The notes: generated by a model from the letters alone, not told the origin. A DNA stretch of 64,000 bases from Streptomyces sp. SJL17-4 (GCF_036826855.1 NZ_CP104578.1:7126501-7190500), one strand, 5' to 3'; counted from the first letter of the stretch, positions 24,530-34,285 are shown. A program made the numbers and translations.

Positions 24530-26029
24530 ATGGCCCAGTGGACTTCGGCGGTAGGACCGGCTCAGCTCGCGCGGCAGCTCCAGGCGCAGCAGCCGCGGCC
24601 CGCCGGCCCCGGGACCCGGAAGCCGCCCGCCTATCGCGCCCTGGCCGACGGGATCCGCCTGCTCGTCCTGGAGGGCCGGGTCCCGGTCGCCGCCCGGCTG
24701 CCCGCCGAGCGGGAACTAGCCCTCGCCCTGACCGTCAGCCGCACGACGGTGGCCGCGGCCTACGAGGCGCTCCGCGCCGAGGGCTTCCTGGAGTCGCGAC
24801 GAGGGGCCGGCAGCTGGACCGCCGTACCGGCCGGGAACCCGCTGCCCGCGCGAGGACTCGAACCGCTGCCCCCGGAGGCCCTCGGTTCGATGATCGACCT
24901 CGGCTGCGCGGCGCTGCCCGCCCCCGAGCCCTGGCTCACCCGCGGCGTCCAGGGCGCCCTGGAGGAGCTGCCCCCCTACGCCCACACGCACGGCGACTAC
25001 CCGGCGGGGCTGCCCGCGCTGCGGCAGATGCTCGCCGACCGGTACACCGCGCGCGGCATCCCCACGATGCCCGAGCAGATCATGGTCACGACCGGAGCCA
25101 TGGGGGCCATCGACGCCATCTGCCACCTCTTCGCGGGGCGCGGTGAGCGGATCGCCGTCGAGTCCCCGTCGTACGCCAACATCCTCCAGCTGATGAGGGA
25201 GGCCGGGGCCCGGCTCGTGCCCGTCGCCATGTCCGAGGGGCTCGGCAGCTGGGACCTGGGCCGCTGGCGGCAGGTGCTGCGCGACGCGGCACCCCGCCTC
25301 GCGTACGTGGTGGCCGACTTCCACAATCCGACCGGGGCCCTGGCCGACGAGGACCAGCGCCGGCAGCTCGTGGACGCGGCCCGCTCGGCCGGAACCGTCC
25401 TCGTCGTCGACGAGACCATGGCCGAGCTCCATCTGGACGACGACCTGGAGATGCCCCGGCCGGTCTGCGCCTTCGACCCGGCCGGCTCCACCGTCCTCAC
25501 GGTGGGCTCGGCGAGCAAGGCCTTCTGGGCGGGCATGCGCATCGGCTGGGTCCGGGCGGCTCCCGACGTCATCCGCTCCCTGGTGGCCGCGCGCGCGTAC
25601 GCCGACCTCGGCACCCCCGTCCTCGAACAGCTCGGCGTGAACTGGCTCATGCGGACCGGTGGCTGGGAGGAGGCCGTGAAGCTCCGCCGCGACCAGGCGC
25701 GGGAGAACCGGGACGCGCTCGTCGCCGCGGTCCGCAGGGAACTCCCGGAGTGGGAGTTCTCGGTGCCGCGCGGCGGCCTCACCCTCTGGGTCCGTACCGG
25801 CGGCCTCTCCGGCTCGCGGCTCGCCGAGGCGGGGGAGCGGGTCGGCGTCCGGGTCCCCTCGGGCCCCCGGTTCGGCGTGGACGGGGCCTTCGAGGGCTTC
25901 GTCCGGCTGCCCTTCACGGTCGGCGGACCGGTCGCCGACGAGGCCGCCGCCCGGCTGGCCGCCGCGGCCCGGCTGGTCGAGTCGGGTGCGGGCGGCGGCA
26001 CCGAACCGCCGCGCTCGTTCGTGGCGTAG
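24530..26029 (+). CDS. MocR/PdxR-type regulator (GntR-HTH with aminotransferase domain)
   Basis: A 499-residue fusion of an N-terminal GntR winged helix (YRALADGIRLLVLEGRVPVAARLPAERELALALTVSRTTVAAAYEAL) and a fold-type-I aminotransferase domain. The PLP site is visible as VADFHNPTGALADE and VGSASKAFWAGMRIGWVR, where the Lys of SASK is the PLP anchor. ATG 24530 sits nine bases after GGTGGA. It probably represses or activates divergent yczE and itself in response to PLP or an amine. A perfect 18-bp hairpin ends the transcript. Confidence 0.93.
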   Translation: MAQWTSAVGPAQLARQLQAQQPRPAGPGTRKPPAYRALADGIRLLVLEGRVPVAARLPAERELALALTVSRTTVAAAYEALRAEGFLESRRGAGSWTAVPAGNPLPARGLEPLPPEALGSMIDLGCAALPAPEPWLTRGVQGALEELPPYAHTHGDYPAGLPALRQMLADRYTARGIPTMPEQIMVTTGAMGAIDAICHLFAGRGERIAVESPSYANILQLMREAGARLVPVAMSEGLGSWDLGRWRQVLRDAAPRLAYVVADFHNPTGALADEDQRRQLVDAARSAGTVLVVDETMAELHLDDDLEMPRPVCAFDPAGSTVLTVGSASKAFWAGMRIGWVRAAPDVIRSLVAARAYADLGTPVLEQLGVNWLMRTGGWEEAVKLRRDQARENRDALVAAVRRELPEWEFSVPRGGLTLWVRTGGLSGSRLAEAGERVGVRVPSGPRFGVDGAFEGFVRLPFTVGGPVADEAAARLAAAARLVESGAGGGTEPPRSFVA

Positions 26030-26054
26030 CCACCGGCGCGCTCGCGCGTCACAC

Positions 26055-26095
26055 GAAGAGGCCGGTACGGACCTGGGGTCCGTACCGGCCTCTTC
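26055..26095. terminator. Perfect 18-bp stem, bidirectional terminator
   Basis: Arms 26055-26072 and 26078-26095 (GAAGAGGCCGGTACGGAC and its complement) with loop CTGGG, between the MocR gene and the convergent ATPase gene. Confidence 0.88.
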
Positions 26096-26110
26096 ACGCG
26101 CGCGTGGCGC

Positions 26111-27760
26111 TCAGCCCTCCGCGGGAACGGGGGCGTGCAGCGGGGCGGGGCCCGGGTCCGGCTCGGCGCGGGGCGCCGGGGCCGGGTCGGGGCGGGGTGC
26201 CGGGGCCGGGTCGGGGCTCTTCACGGTGACCGTCTCGATCGCCATGGTCGTCGCCGTGCGGCGCTCCGGGAGGAGTTCGAGCACCGCCTGCCGGTGCGCC
26301 TCGCTCGTCGCGTCGTCGTACGGGTCGGGCGTCGCCGGCACCTGGAGGCGCAGCACCGGGCCGGTGCCCAGGCGCGCGTAACCACGGCCCGCGGGGAACT
26401 GCGGCGTCGGCGTGGTGTGGGGCTCGGTGCCGAGGACGGCGCCGATCTGGTCGGCGGTGGCCGGGCCGAGCACGATCCGGGCCCTGGTGTGGCTCCGTAC
26501 CGCCTCGCTCAGGGTGTCCGCGCTGTCGAACTGCTCGGCGACCACCACCGTGACCTGGGCCGCGCGGCCGTGCCGCAGCGGCACCTGGAGCAGCTCCTGC
26601 GGGTCGGGGCGGCCGTCGGCGGCCGCCAGGTCGCCGAGGACGCCCGGCCGGTCGAGCAGGATCCAGAGCGGCCGCCGGGTGTCCTCGGGGGCCGGGTGGC
26701 CCGCCTGCCGGGCCCGGTTGGCGGCGATCAGCCGTCGTTCCGTCTCGTGCGCCGCCCACTCGAGGGTGGCGAGCGCGCCGGAGAGCCCGCACTCGACGGC
26801 CAGGACCCCGTCGCGGCCGGTGAGGCACGCGTACTCGCCGGTGCCGCCGCCCTCGACGATCAGCACGTCGCCGTGGGGGAGGGCCTGGAGCGCGATCGAG
26901 CGCAGCAGGGAGGTGGTGCCGCTGCCCGGCTGGCCGACGACCAGCAGGTGCGGCTCGGTGGAGCGGGGGCCGGTGCGCCAGACGACGGCCGGCGCGTCCT
27001 CCGTACCGTCCGAGGCGACCACGGGCACGGTCCGCTGCACGGCGTCCGCGTCGGTGAAGCCCAGGACGGTCTCGCCCGGCACGGTGACGAAGCGCTGGGC
27101 GGCGATGGTGGTGGGCAGAGCGGGCAGCACGGTCATGACGAGCCGGTTGCCCTCCTCGTCCCAGTCGAAGCGGTACTCACGGCCGCGCCCGGACTTGGCG
27201 TGCAGCAGCTGCTCGATACGCGCGCGTGCGGCGGGCTCGCCGTCGGTGAAGTACGGCGGGTACGCGATCCGCAGCCGGGTGGGACGCCCGTCCTCGTCGA
27301 AGGCGTACTCCGTGAAGGCGCCGCTCCAGTCGCCGCCGTGGGCGAAGAGCGGGGCGGGGTCGTCGGGGACGGAGAAGTACGGGACGAGGGCCTCGTACAG
27401 GCCCGTGAGCCGGGCGACCTCGGCGTCGTCGGGCCCGGTCTTGACGACCGGGCGCTCGCGTCCCTTCCACGCGGCCGCGGCCATGAGCGTGACGAGCGCG
27501 AGGAGCGGCCCGTACGGCATGAGGGCGACGACCAGGACGCAGGCCGCGACCAGGAGCAGCGTCGGACCACGCTTTTCCTTGGGGGTCGCGGCCCACTTGG
27601 CACGCGCGGACGCGGCCAGTTTCCGCAGACCACGGGAGACCGTGATCAGTGGATGGAGCACGTCGGTGGCGCTGTCGGCGGCCGTGCGCGCGATTTCTCG
27701 ACTACGAGCGATCTGTGCGCTGCCGCTGCTCAGAATGCGGGGGAGTGGTCGCCGGGCCAC
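26111..27760 (-). CDS. Membrane-anchored FtsK/SpoIIIE-like ATPase with atypical P-loop
   Basis: A 549-residue protein. Residues ~64-100 hold two hydrophobic segments (TLLLVAACVLVVALMPYG, LLALVTLMAAAAW). A soluble domain follows, then VVGQPGSGTTSLLRSIALQALP at ~275, which sits where Walker A should be but has Thr in place of the invariant Lys. RRPLWILLDRP is a Walker-B-like strand with its Asp. The C-terminus is a Pro/Ala/Asp repeat tail (APAPRPDPAPAPR). GTG 27760 follows AGGAG. The next gene upstream on the same strand encodes a 64-residue membrane protein and the two look like one operon. A chromosome- or conjugation-related role is suggested by the fold only. Confidence 0.8.
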   Translation of the reverse strand: MARRPLPRILSSGSAQIARSREIARTAADSATDVLHPLITVSRGLRKLAASARAKWAATPKEKRGPTLLLVAACVLVVALMPYGPLLALVTLMAAAAWKGRERPVVKTGPDDAEVARLTGLYEALVPYFSVPDDPAPLFAHGGDWSGAFTEYAFDEDGRPTRLRIAYPPYFTDGEPAARARIEQLLHAKSGRGREYRFDWDEEGNRLVMTVLPALPTTIAAQRFVTVPGETVLGFTDADAVQRTVPVVASDGTEDAPAVVWRTGPRSTEPHLLVVGQPGSGTTSLLRSIALQALPHGDVLIVEGGGTGEYACLTGRDGVLAVECGLSGALATLEWAAHETERRLIAANRARQAGHPAPEDTRRPLWILLDRPGVLGDLAAADGRPDPQELLQVPLRHGRAAQVTVVVAEQFDSADTLSEAVRSHTRARIVLGPATADQIGAVLGTEPHTTPTPQFPAGRGYARLGTGPVLRLQVPATPDPYDDATSEAHRQAVLELLPERRTATTMAIETVTVKSPDPAPAPRPDPAPAPRAEPDPGPAPLHAPVPAEG

Positions 27761-27797
27761 GAAGTACTCCTGAGGTGGTGGAAGGGACGGAAGGGCG

Positions 27798-27992
27798 TCA
27801 GAACTTGATCCCGCCCAGGAGGCCGGCGAGGCTCTGCCCGCCCGCCGTGATGCTCGGGGCGATGGCCGTACCCGCGAGGTAGAAGCCGAACAGCGCGCTG
27901 ACGAGGGCGTGCGAGGCCTTCATCCCGTCCTTCTTGAAGAACAGGAAGCAGATGATGCCGAGCAGGACCACGCCTGAGATGGACAGGATCAT
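27798..27992 (-). CDS. Small two-segment membrane protein (64 aa)
   Basis: MILSISGVVLLGIICFLFF is a first membrane helix, followed by KKDGMKASHALVSALFGFYLAGTAIAP as a second. AGGAGA precedes the ATG at six bases. The gene is 37 bases before the FtsK/SpoIIIE-like ATPase gene and shares its strand, so co-transcription is likely. It resembles the small Spd-type membrane proteins that accompany FtsK-like translocases in actinomycete mobile elements, but that link is an inference. Confidence 0.82.
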   Translation of the reverse strand: MILSISGVVLLGIICFLFFKKDGMKASHALVSALFGFYLAGTAIAPSITAGGQSLAGLLGGIKF

Positions 27993-28301
27993 TGGTTCTT
28001 CTCCTGGTTGAGGGGACAGTCACCATGAGTCCTTCCAAGTTCACAGCAAGTATCTATGTGACTAAAGGTGCAATAGGGTGAAAAACGTGTGATTTCACTT
28101 GACCGGCGGACGTCGAACGAGCTGTCGAGTGGCGAAATGCCCGGCGTGCGCTAGAAGAGCGGCCGACGGCGGACTGCCGTGATCTTTGCCTCGGCCGGGC
28201 GCGGTCATGTCACCGAGCGGGCAGTACCCTGTCGATTCACTCGTACGGCCGCGCTTGCCGTGCACAGGTCGACAACGCAGGAGAGAGAGGCGGGCCCACC
28301 G
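27993..28301. promoter_or_regulatory. Divergent intergenic region, AT-richer
   Basis: The stretch 28030-28100 is markedly richer in A/T than the window and must hold the promoter for the minus-strand membrane protein gene. GTGAAA (28078) and TTTCAC (28093) form an inverted pair. TTGACC at 28099 could be a -35 box, but no matching -10 is clear. GAGAGAGAGG (28281) is the ribosome site of the ankyrin gene. No gene was found here. Confidence 0.5.
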
Positions 28302-28694
28302 ATGAGCGAGACTCCGGACCCCGAGGTCATCGAGCTGGCGTCCAAGGTCTTCGACCTCGCGCGCACCGGGGACGCCGACGCGCTGGCCGCCTACGTCGAC
28401 GCGGGGGTCCCCGCGAACCTCACCAACGACAAGGGCGACTCCCTCGTCATGCTCGCCGCCTACCACGGCCACGCCGCCGCGGTCTCCGCCCTCCTCGCGC
28501 GCGGTGCCGACGCCGACCGCGCCAACGACCGCGGCCAGACCCCGCTCGCCGGAGCCGTCTTCAAGGGCGAGGACGCCGTGATCCGCGCCCTGCTCGCCGG
28601 CGGCGCAAATCCGGAAGCCGGGACTCCGTCCGCCGTCGACACCGCGCGGATGTTCGGCAAGGCCGAACTCCTCGAGCTCTTCGGATCCCGGTGA
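28302..28694 (+). CDS. Ankyrin repeat protein (130 aa)
   Basis: A small protein made almost wholly of ankyrin repeats: DADALAAYVDAGVPANLTNDKGDSLVMLAAYHGHAAAVSALLARGADADRANDRGQTPLAGAVFKGEDAVIRALLAGGANPEAG. The N-terminus (PDPEVIELASKVFDLAR) is a capping helix. ATG 28302 follows a GAGAGAGAGG ribosome site. Probably a cytosolic protein-binding module; partner unknown. Confidence 0.9.
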   Translation: MSETPDPEVIELASKVFDLARTGDADALAAYVDAGVPANLTNDKGDSLVMLAAYHGHAAAVSALLARGADADRANDRGQTPLAGAVFKGEDAVIRALLAGGANPEAGTPSAVDTARMFGKAELLELFGSR

Positions 28695-28950
28695 ACGGGC
28701 GCTGAACCCCAGGTGAGAGCGGCGTCGTAAATGTGGTCGCGGTGGCGAAATGGGTGGGTCATCATGACGTCGGGCCCGGCAAAACGGGCCACCGACGAGA
28801 GGCTGAGGAAGATGGTCACTGGCAGGCGATGGACGACGAGCGGCCCGACATGTCGCCGCACGGCCTAGGCGTACGGGCGATGTACCGCCCGAACCGGGTC
28901 CTCCCGGTATCCCCCGGTCGTGTCGACAGCTTGATGTGAGGCGTCTCCCC

Positions 28951-30366
28951 ATGTTCGATCCAGTCATAGCGCCGAGCGGCACCCTGCTCGGCCTGCTGCA
29001 GCGGGGCCGCGGCGACGGCACCCTGCACGCACTCGCCGCGCCACGCGCCGAGGCCCTCGCGGCCCTCAACCACTGCGTTCTCGACGACCCCCGCCACGAC
29101 TGGCAGGTCGAGAACCGCTCCCTCTACTACGCCCGTCTCTACCTGGATCTCCACGGAGGTCTCGACGAGATCGAGGCGCATCTCTTCGGCGCCGAGGACA
29201 TCCTCGACACCGAGGAGTCCAGGACCGGGCTCGCGCTCGCCGTCCTCGGGCACCTCGCCTCCTACGGACGCCAGGACGCCCTCCTGCTGCTCCGGCGGTA
29301 CGCGGCGACCGGCACGAACTGGGCCTGGGCCCTCGACGAGCTGGCGCTCCGCGACGACGACGCCGGCCTCCGCGCGCTCGCCGTGCCCGTGCTGGCCCGC
29401 TTCCCGGCCGACGCCGAGGGCGACGCCGAGCTGGCCGGCGTCGTACGGGACGCCTTCGAGCCCCGCCCGTGGCGGCTGTGGGCCGAGGACCAGCGCGACG
29501 CCGTCGGCGCCCGGGTCAGGGCCGCCCAGGAACAGGGCTCCTTCGACCGCTGGCAGCGCCAGATGCGCCCCGCCGGGCCCCGCCCCGGCTGGAGCGTGCG
29601 CGCCGTCCTCGACTGGGCACAGGAGGGATACGAGCGCGGAGCCGTGCTCCACGGCCCCGCCGCCCGCTGCCTCACCGCCGTCGCGGGACCCGAGGACCGG
29701 CCCGAACTCCTCGCCGCGGCCCGGCACGGCTCGGTGGGAGCCCGCGGCGCGGCCCTCCACCACCTCGCCGAGTCACGGGACCCCGCCGTCCTCGACCTCG
29801 TCGAGGCGGCCGCCGACGGTGACTCCCGCGAGGTCGCCGAAGCCGCGATCGCCGCCTACCGCCGTATGTGCGGGGAGGACGCCGTCGCCCGCGCCCGCGC
29901 GTGGGTCCGCCGGACCGACGCCCTCGGCGCCGCCGCCGCCGACGTCCTCGCCTGCCGTGGCACCGCCCAGGACTCCCCCTCCGTCCTCGGCGCGCTGCGC
30001 GACACCATCCGCTCCGAAGGCCCCGACGCGCCCGCGCTCGGCGGGCTCGTGGACGGCGCGGGCCGCCTCGGCATCGCCTGTGCGGCCCCCGTACTGCGCC
30101 ACGTCTACCGCGAGACGGCCTCGTCCCAGCTCCGCGGGCGCGTGGCCCGCGCCCTCGCCGCCACCGACCCCACCTTCGCGACCGGCTTCGCCGTCGAATG
30201 CCTCTGGGACTGCGAGGAGACGACCCGCGAGGTCGCGGCCCAACATGCCGAGACCGGTGATGTGCGCGTCGCCGAGCGGTTGCGCCGCCTCGCGGCGGAC
30301 CCGGCCGAGGAGGTCGAGGTCCAGACCGCGGTACGCAACCGCATAGGGCCGGACCTCCAGGTCTGA
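28951..30366 (+). CDS. HEAT repeat domain protein (471 aa)
   Basis: An all-alpha protein with repeated helical pairs, clear in LLAAARHGSVGARGAALHHLAESRDPAVLDLVEAAADGDSREVAEAAIAAYRR and later LRGRVARALAATDPTFATGFAVECLWDCEETTREVAAQHA. ATG 28951 has GAGG about nine bases upstream. No catalytic motif; likely a protein-interaction scaffold. The 256 bases upstream contain no gene I can support. Confidence 0.82.
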   Translation: MFDPVIAPSGTLLGLLQRGRGDGTLHALAAPRAEALAALNHCVLDDPRHDWQVENRSLYYARLYLDLHGGLDEIEAHLFGAEDILDTEESRTGLALAVLGHLASYGRQDALLLLRRYAATGTNWAWALDELALRDDDAGLRALAVPVLARFPADAEGDAELAGVVRDAFEPRPWRLWAEDQRDAVGARVRAAQEQGSFDRWQRQMRPAGPRPGWSVRAVLDWAQEGYERGAVLHGPAARCLTAVAGPEDRPELLAAARHGSVGARGAALHHLAESRDPAVLDLVEAAADGDSREVAEAAIAAYRRMCGEDAVARARAWVRRTDALGAAAADVLACRGTAQDSPSVLGALRDTIRSEGPDAPALGGLVDGAGRLGIACAAPVLRHVYRETASSQLRGRVARALAATDPTFATGFAVECLWDCEETTREVAAQHAETGDVRVAERLRRLAADPAEEVEVQTAVRNRIGPDLQV

Positions 30367-30733
30367 CGCGGCCCGGTCGAGGGCCGGCCCCACCGGTCGG
30401 ACCCGGTCGTCCCCCGCCACCCGGCTCCGGGGCGGCGCGGCCCCCGGCGGAGAACCCGCCGCGCGAGGCCCCGCCCCGGAGGACCGGTCCAGGGGTACGG
30501 GGGCCGCCGGCCCGGGACCGCTGGACCGGGGCCGGGCCCAAGTGCGCGGACGTGCCGTCCGCCGACAGGACCGGGAGCGGGAACGTTCCGCCCCCGGGCG
30601 AGCCCGGTCGACAGGCCCGGCGCTTGATCGTTTTCGGCCACCCGCGCGCCCCGCGCGAAACGCTCATGGGACGTTCCCTCCCCGTCCAGATCGACGTTGA
30701 CGGGGACACGCCGAACGCGACGACAACACCCGT
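30367..30733. other. Intergenic region without a supported gene
   Basis: Very GC-rich. It holds the palindrome GGAACGTTCC (30580-30589) and a related GGGACGTTCCC near 30664, which could be paired protein sites. No open frame has protein-like composition. The promoter of the glycosyltransferase run should be in the right-hand half. Confidence 0.5.
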
Positions 30734-31855
30734 ATGCGTGTCGTCATCGTCACCGAATCCTTCCCTCCCGACGTCAACGGTGTGGCGCACTGCGCCCTGC
30801 AGACCGCGCGCCACCTCGTCCGGCGGGGCCACACCCCGCTCGTCATCGCCCCCGCCGTCGCCGATCCGGCCACGGACGCCGACGCCCCCTGCGTCGTCGT
30901 CCGGGTGCCCTCCCTGCCCCTGCCCGGCTATCCGCAGGTACGCGTCGCCCTGCCCAGCCGGCGCGTCGCCGCGGCCATCGCCGCCCACCGCGCCGACCTC
31001 GTCCACCTCGCGGGGCCGTTCGTCCTCGGGATGCGCGGGATGACGGCCGCCACCCGGCTCGGCATTCCCGCCGTCGCCGTCTACCAGACCGATCTCGCCG
31101 GCTACGCCCGTACCTACGTGGGAACCGGCGAGGGCGCCGCCTGGCGCCGCCTCCGCGCCGTCCACGGGGCCGCCGACCGCACCCTCGCCCCGTCCTCCGC
31201 CGCCGTCCGCGGCCTGGAGGCCCATGGCATCGGCCGCATCCGGCTCTGGGGGCGCGGGGTCGACACCGTCCGCTTCCGGCCCGAGCTGCGCGACGACGCC
31301 CTGCGCGGGGAACTCGCCCCGAACGGCGAGCTCCTCGTCGGGTACGTGGGCCGCCTCGCCCCCGAGAAGCGCGTGGATCTCCTCGCCGCAGCAGGGCGGA
31401 TCCCCGGCATACGGCTCGTGGTCGTCGGCGACGGCCCGAGCGGGCCCGCGCTGCGTGGCGCCCTGCCGGACGCCCGGTTCCTCGGCCGCCGCACCGGCGA
31501 CGATCTCGCCCGGATCTTCGCCTCGCTCGACGTGTTCGCCCACACCGGCCCGTTCGAGACCTTCTGCCAGACGGTCCAGGAGGCGATGGCGAGCGGTGTC
31601 CCGGTCATCGCCCCGGCCGCCGGTGGCCCTCTGGACCTGGTCGACCCCGGGCGCACCGGACTCCTCGTACCCCCGGGAGACCCGGAGGCGCTGCGCGGGG
31701 CCGTCGCCGAGCTCGCCGCGTCACCCGGGCTGCGCGCCGCGTACGGCCGGGCCGGCCGTGCCACCGTCGAGGGCCGCACTTGGGAGGCGCTCGGGGACGA
31801 ACTGATCGGGCACTACCTGGAGGTCCTGCGGGAGCGGACGGCGGTGGCGGCATGA
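30734..31855 (+). CDS. GT4-family glycosyltransferase (GT-B fold), mannosyltransferase-like
   Basis: A 373-residue protein starting MRVVIVTESFPPDVNGVAHCALQTARHLVRRGHTP, the N-terminal motif of GT4 retaining transferases. Donor-site motifs are VGYVGRLAPEKRVDLL and GPFETFCQTVQEAMASGVPVIAPAAGGPLDLV, the EX7E block. It most resembles MgtA/PimB-like alpha-mannosyltransferases of actinobacteria, acting on a lipid acceptor at the inner leaflet; donor and acceptor are inferred. It is the first gene of a coupled run: its stop overlaps the ATG of the next gene (ATGA). Confidence 0.9.
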   Translation: MRVVIVTESFPPDVNGVAHCALQTARHLVRRGHTPLVIAPAVADPATDADAPCVVVRVPSLPLPGYPQVRVALPSRRVAAAIAAHRADLVHLAGPFVLGMRGMTAATRLGIPAVAVYQTDLAGYARTYVGTGEGAAWRRLRAVHGAADRTLAPSSAAVRGLEAHGIGRIRLWGRGVDTVRFRPELRDDALRGELAPNGELLVGYVGRLAPEKRVDLLAAAGRIPGIRLVVVGDGPSGPALRGALPDARFLGRRTGDDLARIFASLDVFAHTGPFETFCQTVQEAMASGVPVIAPAAGGPLDLVDPGRTGLLVPPGDPEALRGAVAELAASPGLRAAYGRAGRATVEGRTWEALGDELIGHYLEVLRERTAVAA

Positions 31856-33114
31856 GCGGCGACCGCGTGACCGGTGTTGACCGAGTTCACAGCAAGGCGG
31901 GTGCTGATCGGCTTCACGGCGACGAGGGTGCCGGACCGGTTCGCGGCCGTGACGGCGGCGGGCTCCGCATCGTGCGGCTCGCCAACTTCGTGACCCCCAC
32001 CTCGGGCGGCCTCCGTACCGCTCTCGACCATCTCGGCCGCGGCTACCGCGAGGCCGGACACGAACCCGTCCTCATCGTCCCCGGGGACGTCGCGAGCGAT
32101 GTCCCCACCGAGCGGGGCCGGGTCATCACCCTCCCCGGCCCCGTGCTGCCCGGCACCGGCGGCTACCGGGTCCTCGCCGACCGGCGCCGGGTGCGGCGCC
32201 TCCTCGAGGACCTCGCGCCGGACCGGATCGAGGTCTCGGACCGTACGACCCTGCGCTGGACGGGGGAGTGGGCGCGGCGCGCCCGCGTGCCCTCGGTGAT
32301 GGTCTCCCACGAGACCGCGGACGGCGTGCTCCGCACCTGGGGCGTGCCGCCCGCCGTCGCGGCCCGCGCGGCGGACCGGCTGAACCGCCGCACGGCCTGG
32401 GCGTTCGCGCGGATCGTCTGCACGACCGAGTGGGCGGAGCGGGAGTTCGTACGGATCGGGGCGCGGAACGTCGTACGGGCCCCGCTCGGCGTGGACCTGG
32501 AGCGCTGCCGGCCCGGCCGCCGCAGCACCGTGCTCCGCGCCCGGCACGCGGACGGGGAGCGGGTGCTGCTCCTGCTCTGCTCGCGCCTCTCCGTCGAGAA
32601 GCGGCCCGGCACCGCCCTGGACGCCCTCGCCGAGCTGCGGGACGCGGGCATCGAGGCGGCGCTGGTGGTCGCGGGCGACGGGCCGCTGAAGGGCGCCCTG
32701 GAGCGGCGGGCGCGCGAGCGGCGGCTTCCGGTGCGGTTCCTCGGACACGTCGCCGACCGGGAGGCCCTGGCGGACCTCCAGGCGGCGGCCGACGTATGCC
32801 TGGCTCCGGGACCGGCGGAAACGTTCGGCCTCTCGGCACTCGAGGCCCTCGCCTGAGGGACGCCGGTCGTCGTCAGCGCCTCCTCCGCGCTCCCGGAGGT
32901 CGTCGGCGCGGCGGGGGCCGCCGCCGTGGACACCCCGAAGGCCTTCGCCTCCGCCGTACGGGGGCTCCTCGCGGCGCCGGAGGCCACCCGCCGCCGCGCC
33001 GCACGCGTACGTGCGGAGGCCTTCACCTGGGAGCGCTCCGTCGCCGCCTTCCTCCAGGCCCACGACGCCCTGCCCGCCGCGGAGCCGCGCCTCCCCGAGG
33101 AGGTGCGGCGATGA
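31852..33114 (+). pseudogene. GT4 glycosyltransferase interrupted by an in-frame TGA
   Basis: From ATG 31852 (overlapping the upstream stop) the frame encodes a GT4 enzyme: IVRLANFVTPTSGGLRTALDHLGRGY, then LLLLCSRLSVEKRPGTALDAL, then FGLSALEALA. At that point TGA (32854-32856) interrupts. The same frame continues with GTPVVVSASSALPEVVGAAG...FTWERSVAAFLQAHDAL and ends at a TGA overlapping the next start. In the family the interrupted position is normally Cys (EALACGTPVVVS), so TGC to TGA explains it. Nothing else is degraded: codon bias and motifs are intact on both sides. The 334-residue truncated product would lack part of the donor-binding C-lobe. A recent nonsense change, a sequencing error or stop recoding are the options. 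Confidence 0.75.
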
Positions 33115-34285
33115 CACCGGACCAGACGTCCGTCCCGGTCGAGGTCCGGGCGGAGGCCAGGGCGACGGCCCCGGTCGAGGTCCGGATGGAGGCGAAGACG
33201 CCGGCCCGTGTCTCCGCGTCGGTCCTGCCTGCCCGGGCGCCGGGGCCCGTCCGGCAAACGGCGTCCGTCCAGGGCTGCGCCGCCTCCGGCATCGTCCCGG
33301 GCGCTGCCCTTGGCGTCGTGCCGGGCGCTGTGCCTGACATCGTGCCGGGTATTGCGCCTGGCCCCGCGCTTGGTGCTGTCCCGGGCGTCGTCCCGGCCGT
33401 ACCGCCCGCCCCCGCGCGCGTACCCCCGCCCCGCTCCCGTACGGCTCCCACCGACACCGTCAGGTTCGTCGTGCTCGGGGACTCGCTCAGCGAGGGCGTC
33501 GGCGACCGGGTGGACGGCGTCTGGCGGGGGTGGGCGCCGTTGCTCGCCGACGGGCTCGCGGCCGAGGGACAGGACACGGCGTTCCTGAACCTCGCGGTCA
33601 GCGGGGCCCTCAGCGGCGACGTCGCGGACCGGCAGGGCCCCCGCGCCCTCGCCTTCCGGCCGCACCTGGCCTCCGTCGTCGTCGGGGTCAACGACACCCT
33701 GCGCCGCACCTTCGACATCGGGGTGCTCGCCCGCCACCTGGGCCGCGTCTGTGCCGACCTGGACGCCGCCGGAGCCGTACTCCTGACCGCCTGTCTGCCC
33801 GACCCCGGCCGGATGCTCGGCCTGCCACCCCCGCTGGCGCGCCCGCTCGCCCGCCGCCAGCGGTCGGTCAACGCCGTCGTGCACGCCCTCTCCGCCCGGT
33901 ACGGGGCCGTCCATCTGCACCTCGCCGACGACACCTGGACGGAGGACCACACGCTGTGGAGCGCCGACCGGCTGCACCCCGGCGAGCGGGGCCACCGGGC
34001 CGTCGCGGAGGGCTTCCACCGGCTCCTCGCCGACCGGGGACTCGCCCATGGCACGCCACCCGCGCGGGAGCCCGCCCAGCCGCCGCCCAGCCGCGCGGAG
34101 GCCGCGTTCTGGCTCGCCACCGCCGGCACCGGCTGGCTCCTCCGGCGCAGCCACGACCTGCTTCCGCAGCTGCTGCTGCTCGCCGGTGCGGAACTGCGCC
34201 ATTGGGCCGACGGCACGGGCCCCGCCCCCCTCGACGCGCGCGCGGACGCCGCCCTCGCCGCCGCCCTCGTGGCCACAATGGGGAG

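Noticed and set aside
28733..28939. Small plus-strand frames between the ankyrin and HEAT genes
   Set aside because: One (68 codons) and a shorter one from ATG 28764 lack ribosome sites, recognisable sequence and membrane segments; not enough to call a gene.
32854..32910. Selenocysteine insertion at the glycosyltransferase TGA as the main explanation
   Set aside because: The position is a Cys in the family, but GT4 enzymes are not known selenoproteins, GC-rich DNA always offers some hairpin after a UGA, and no sel genes are in the window. Mutation or error is simpler; it is kept as a test in the findings.
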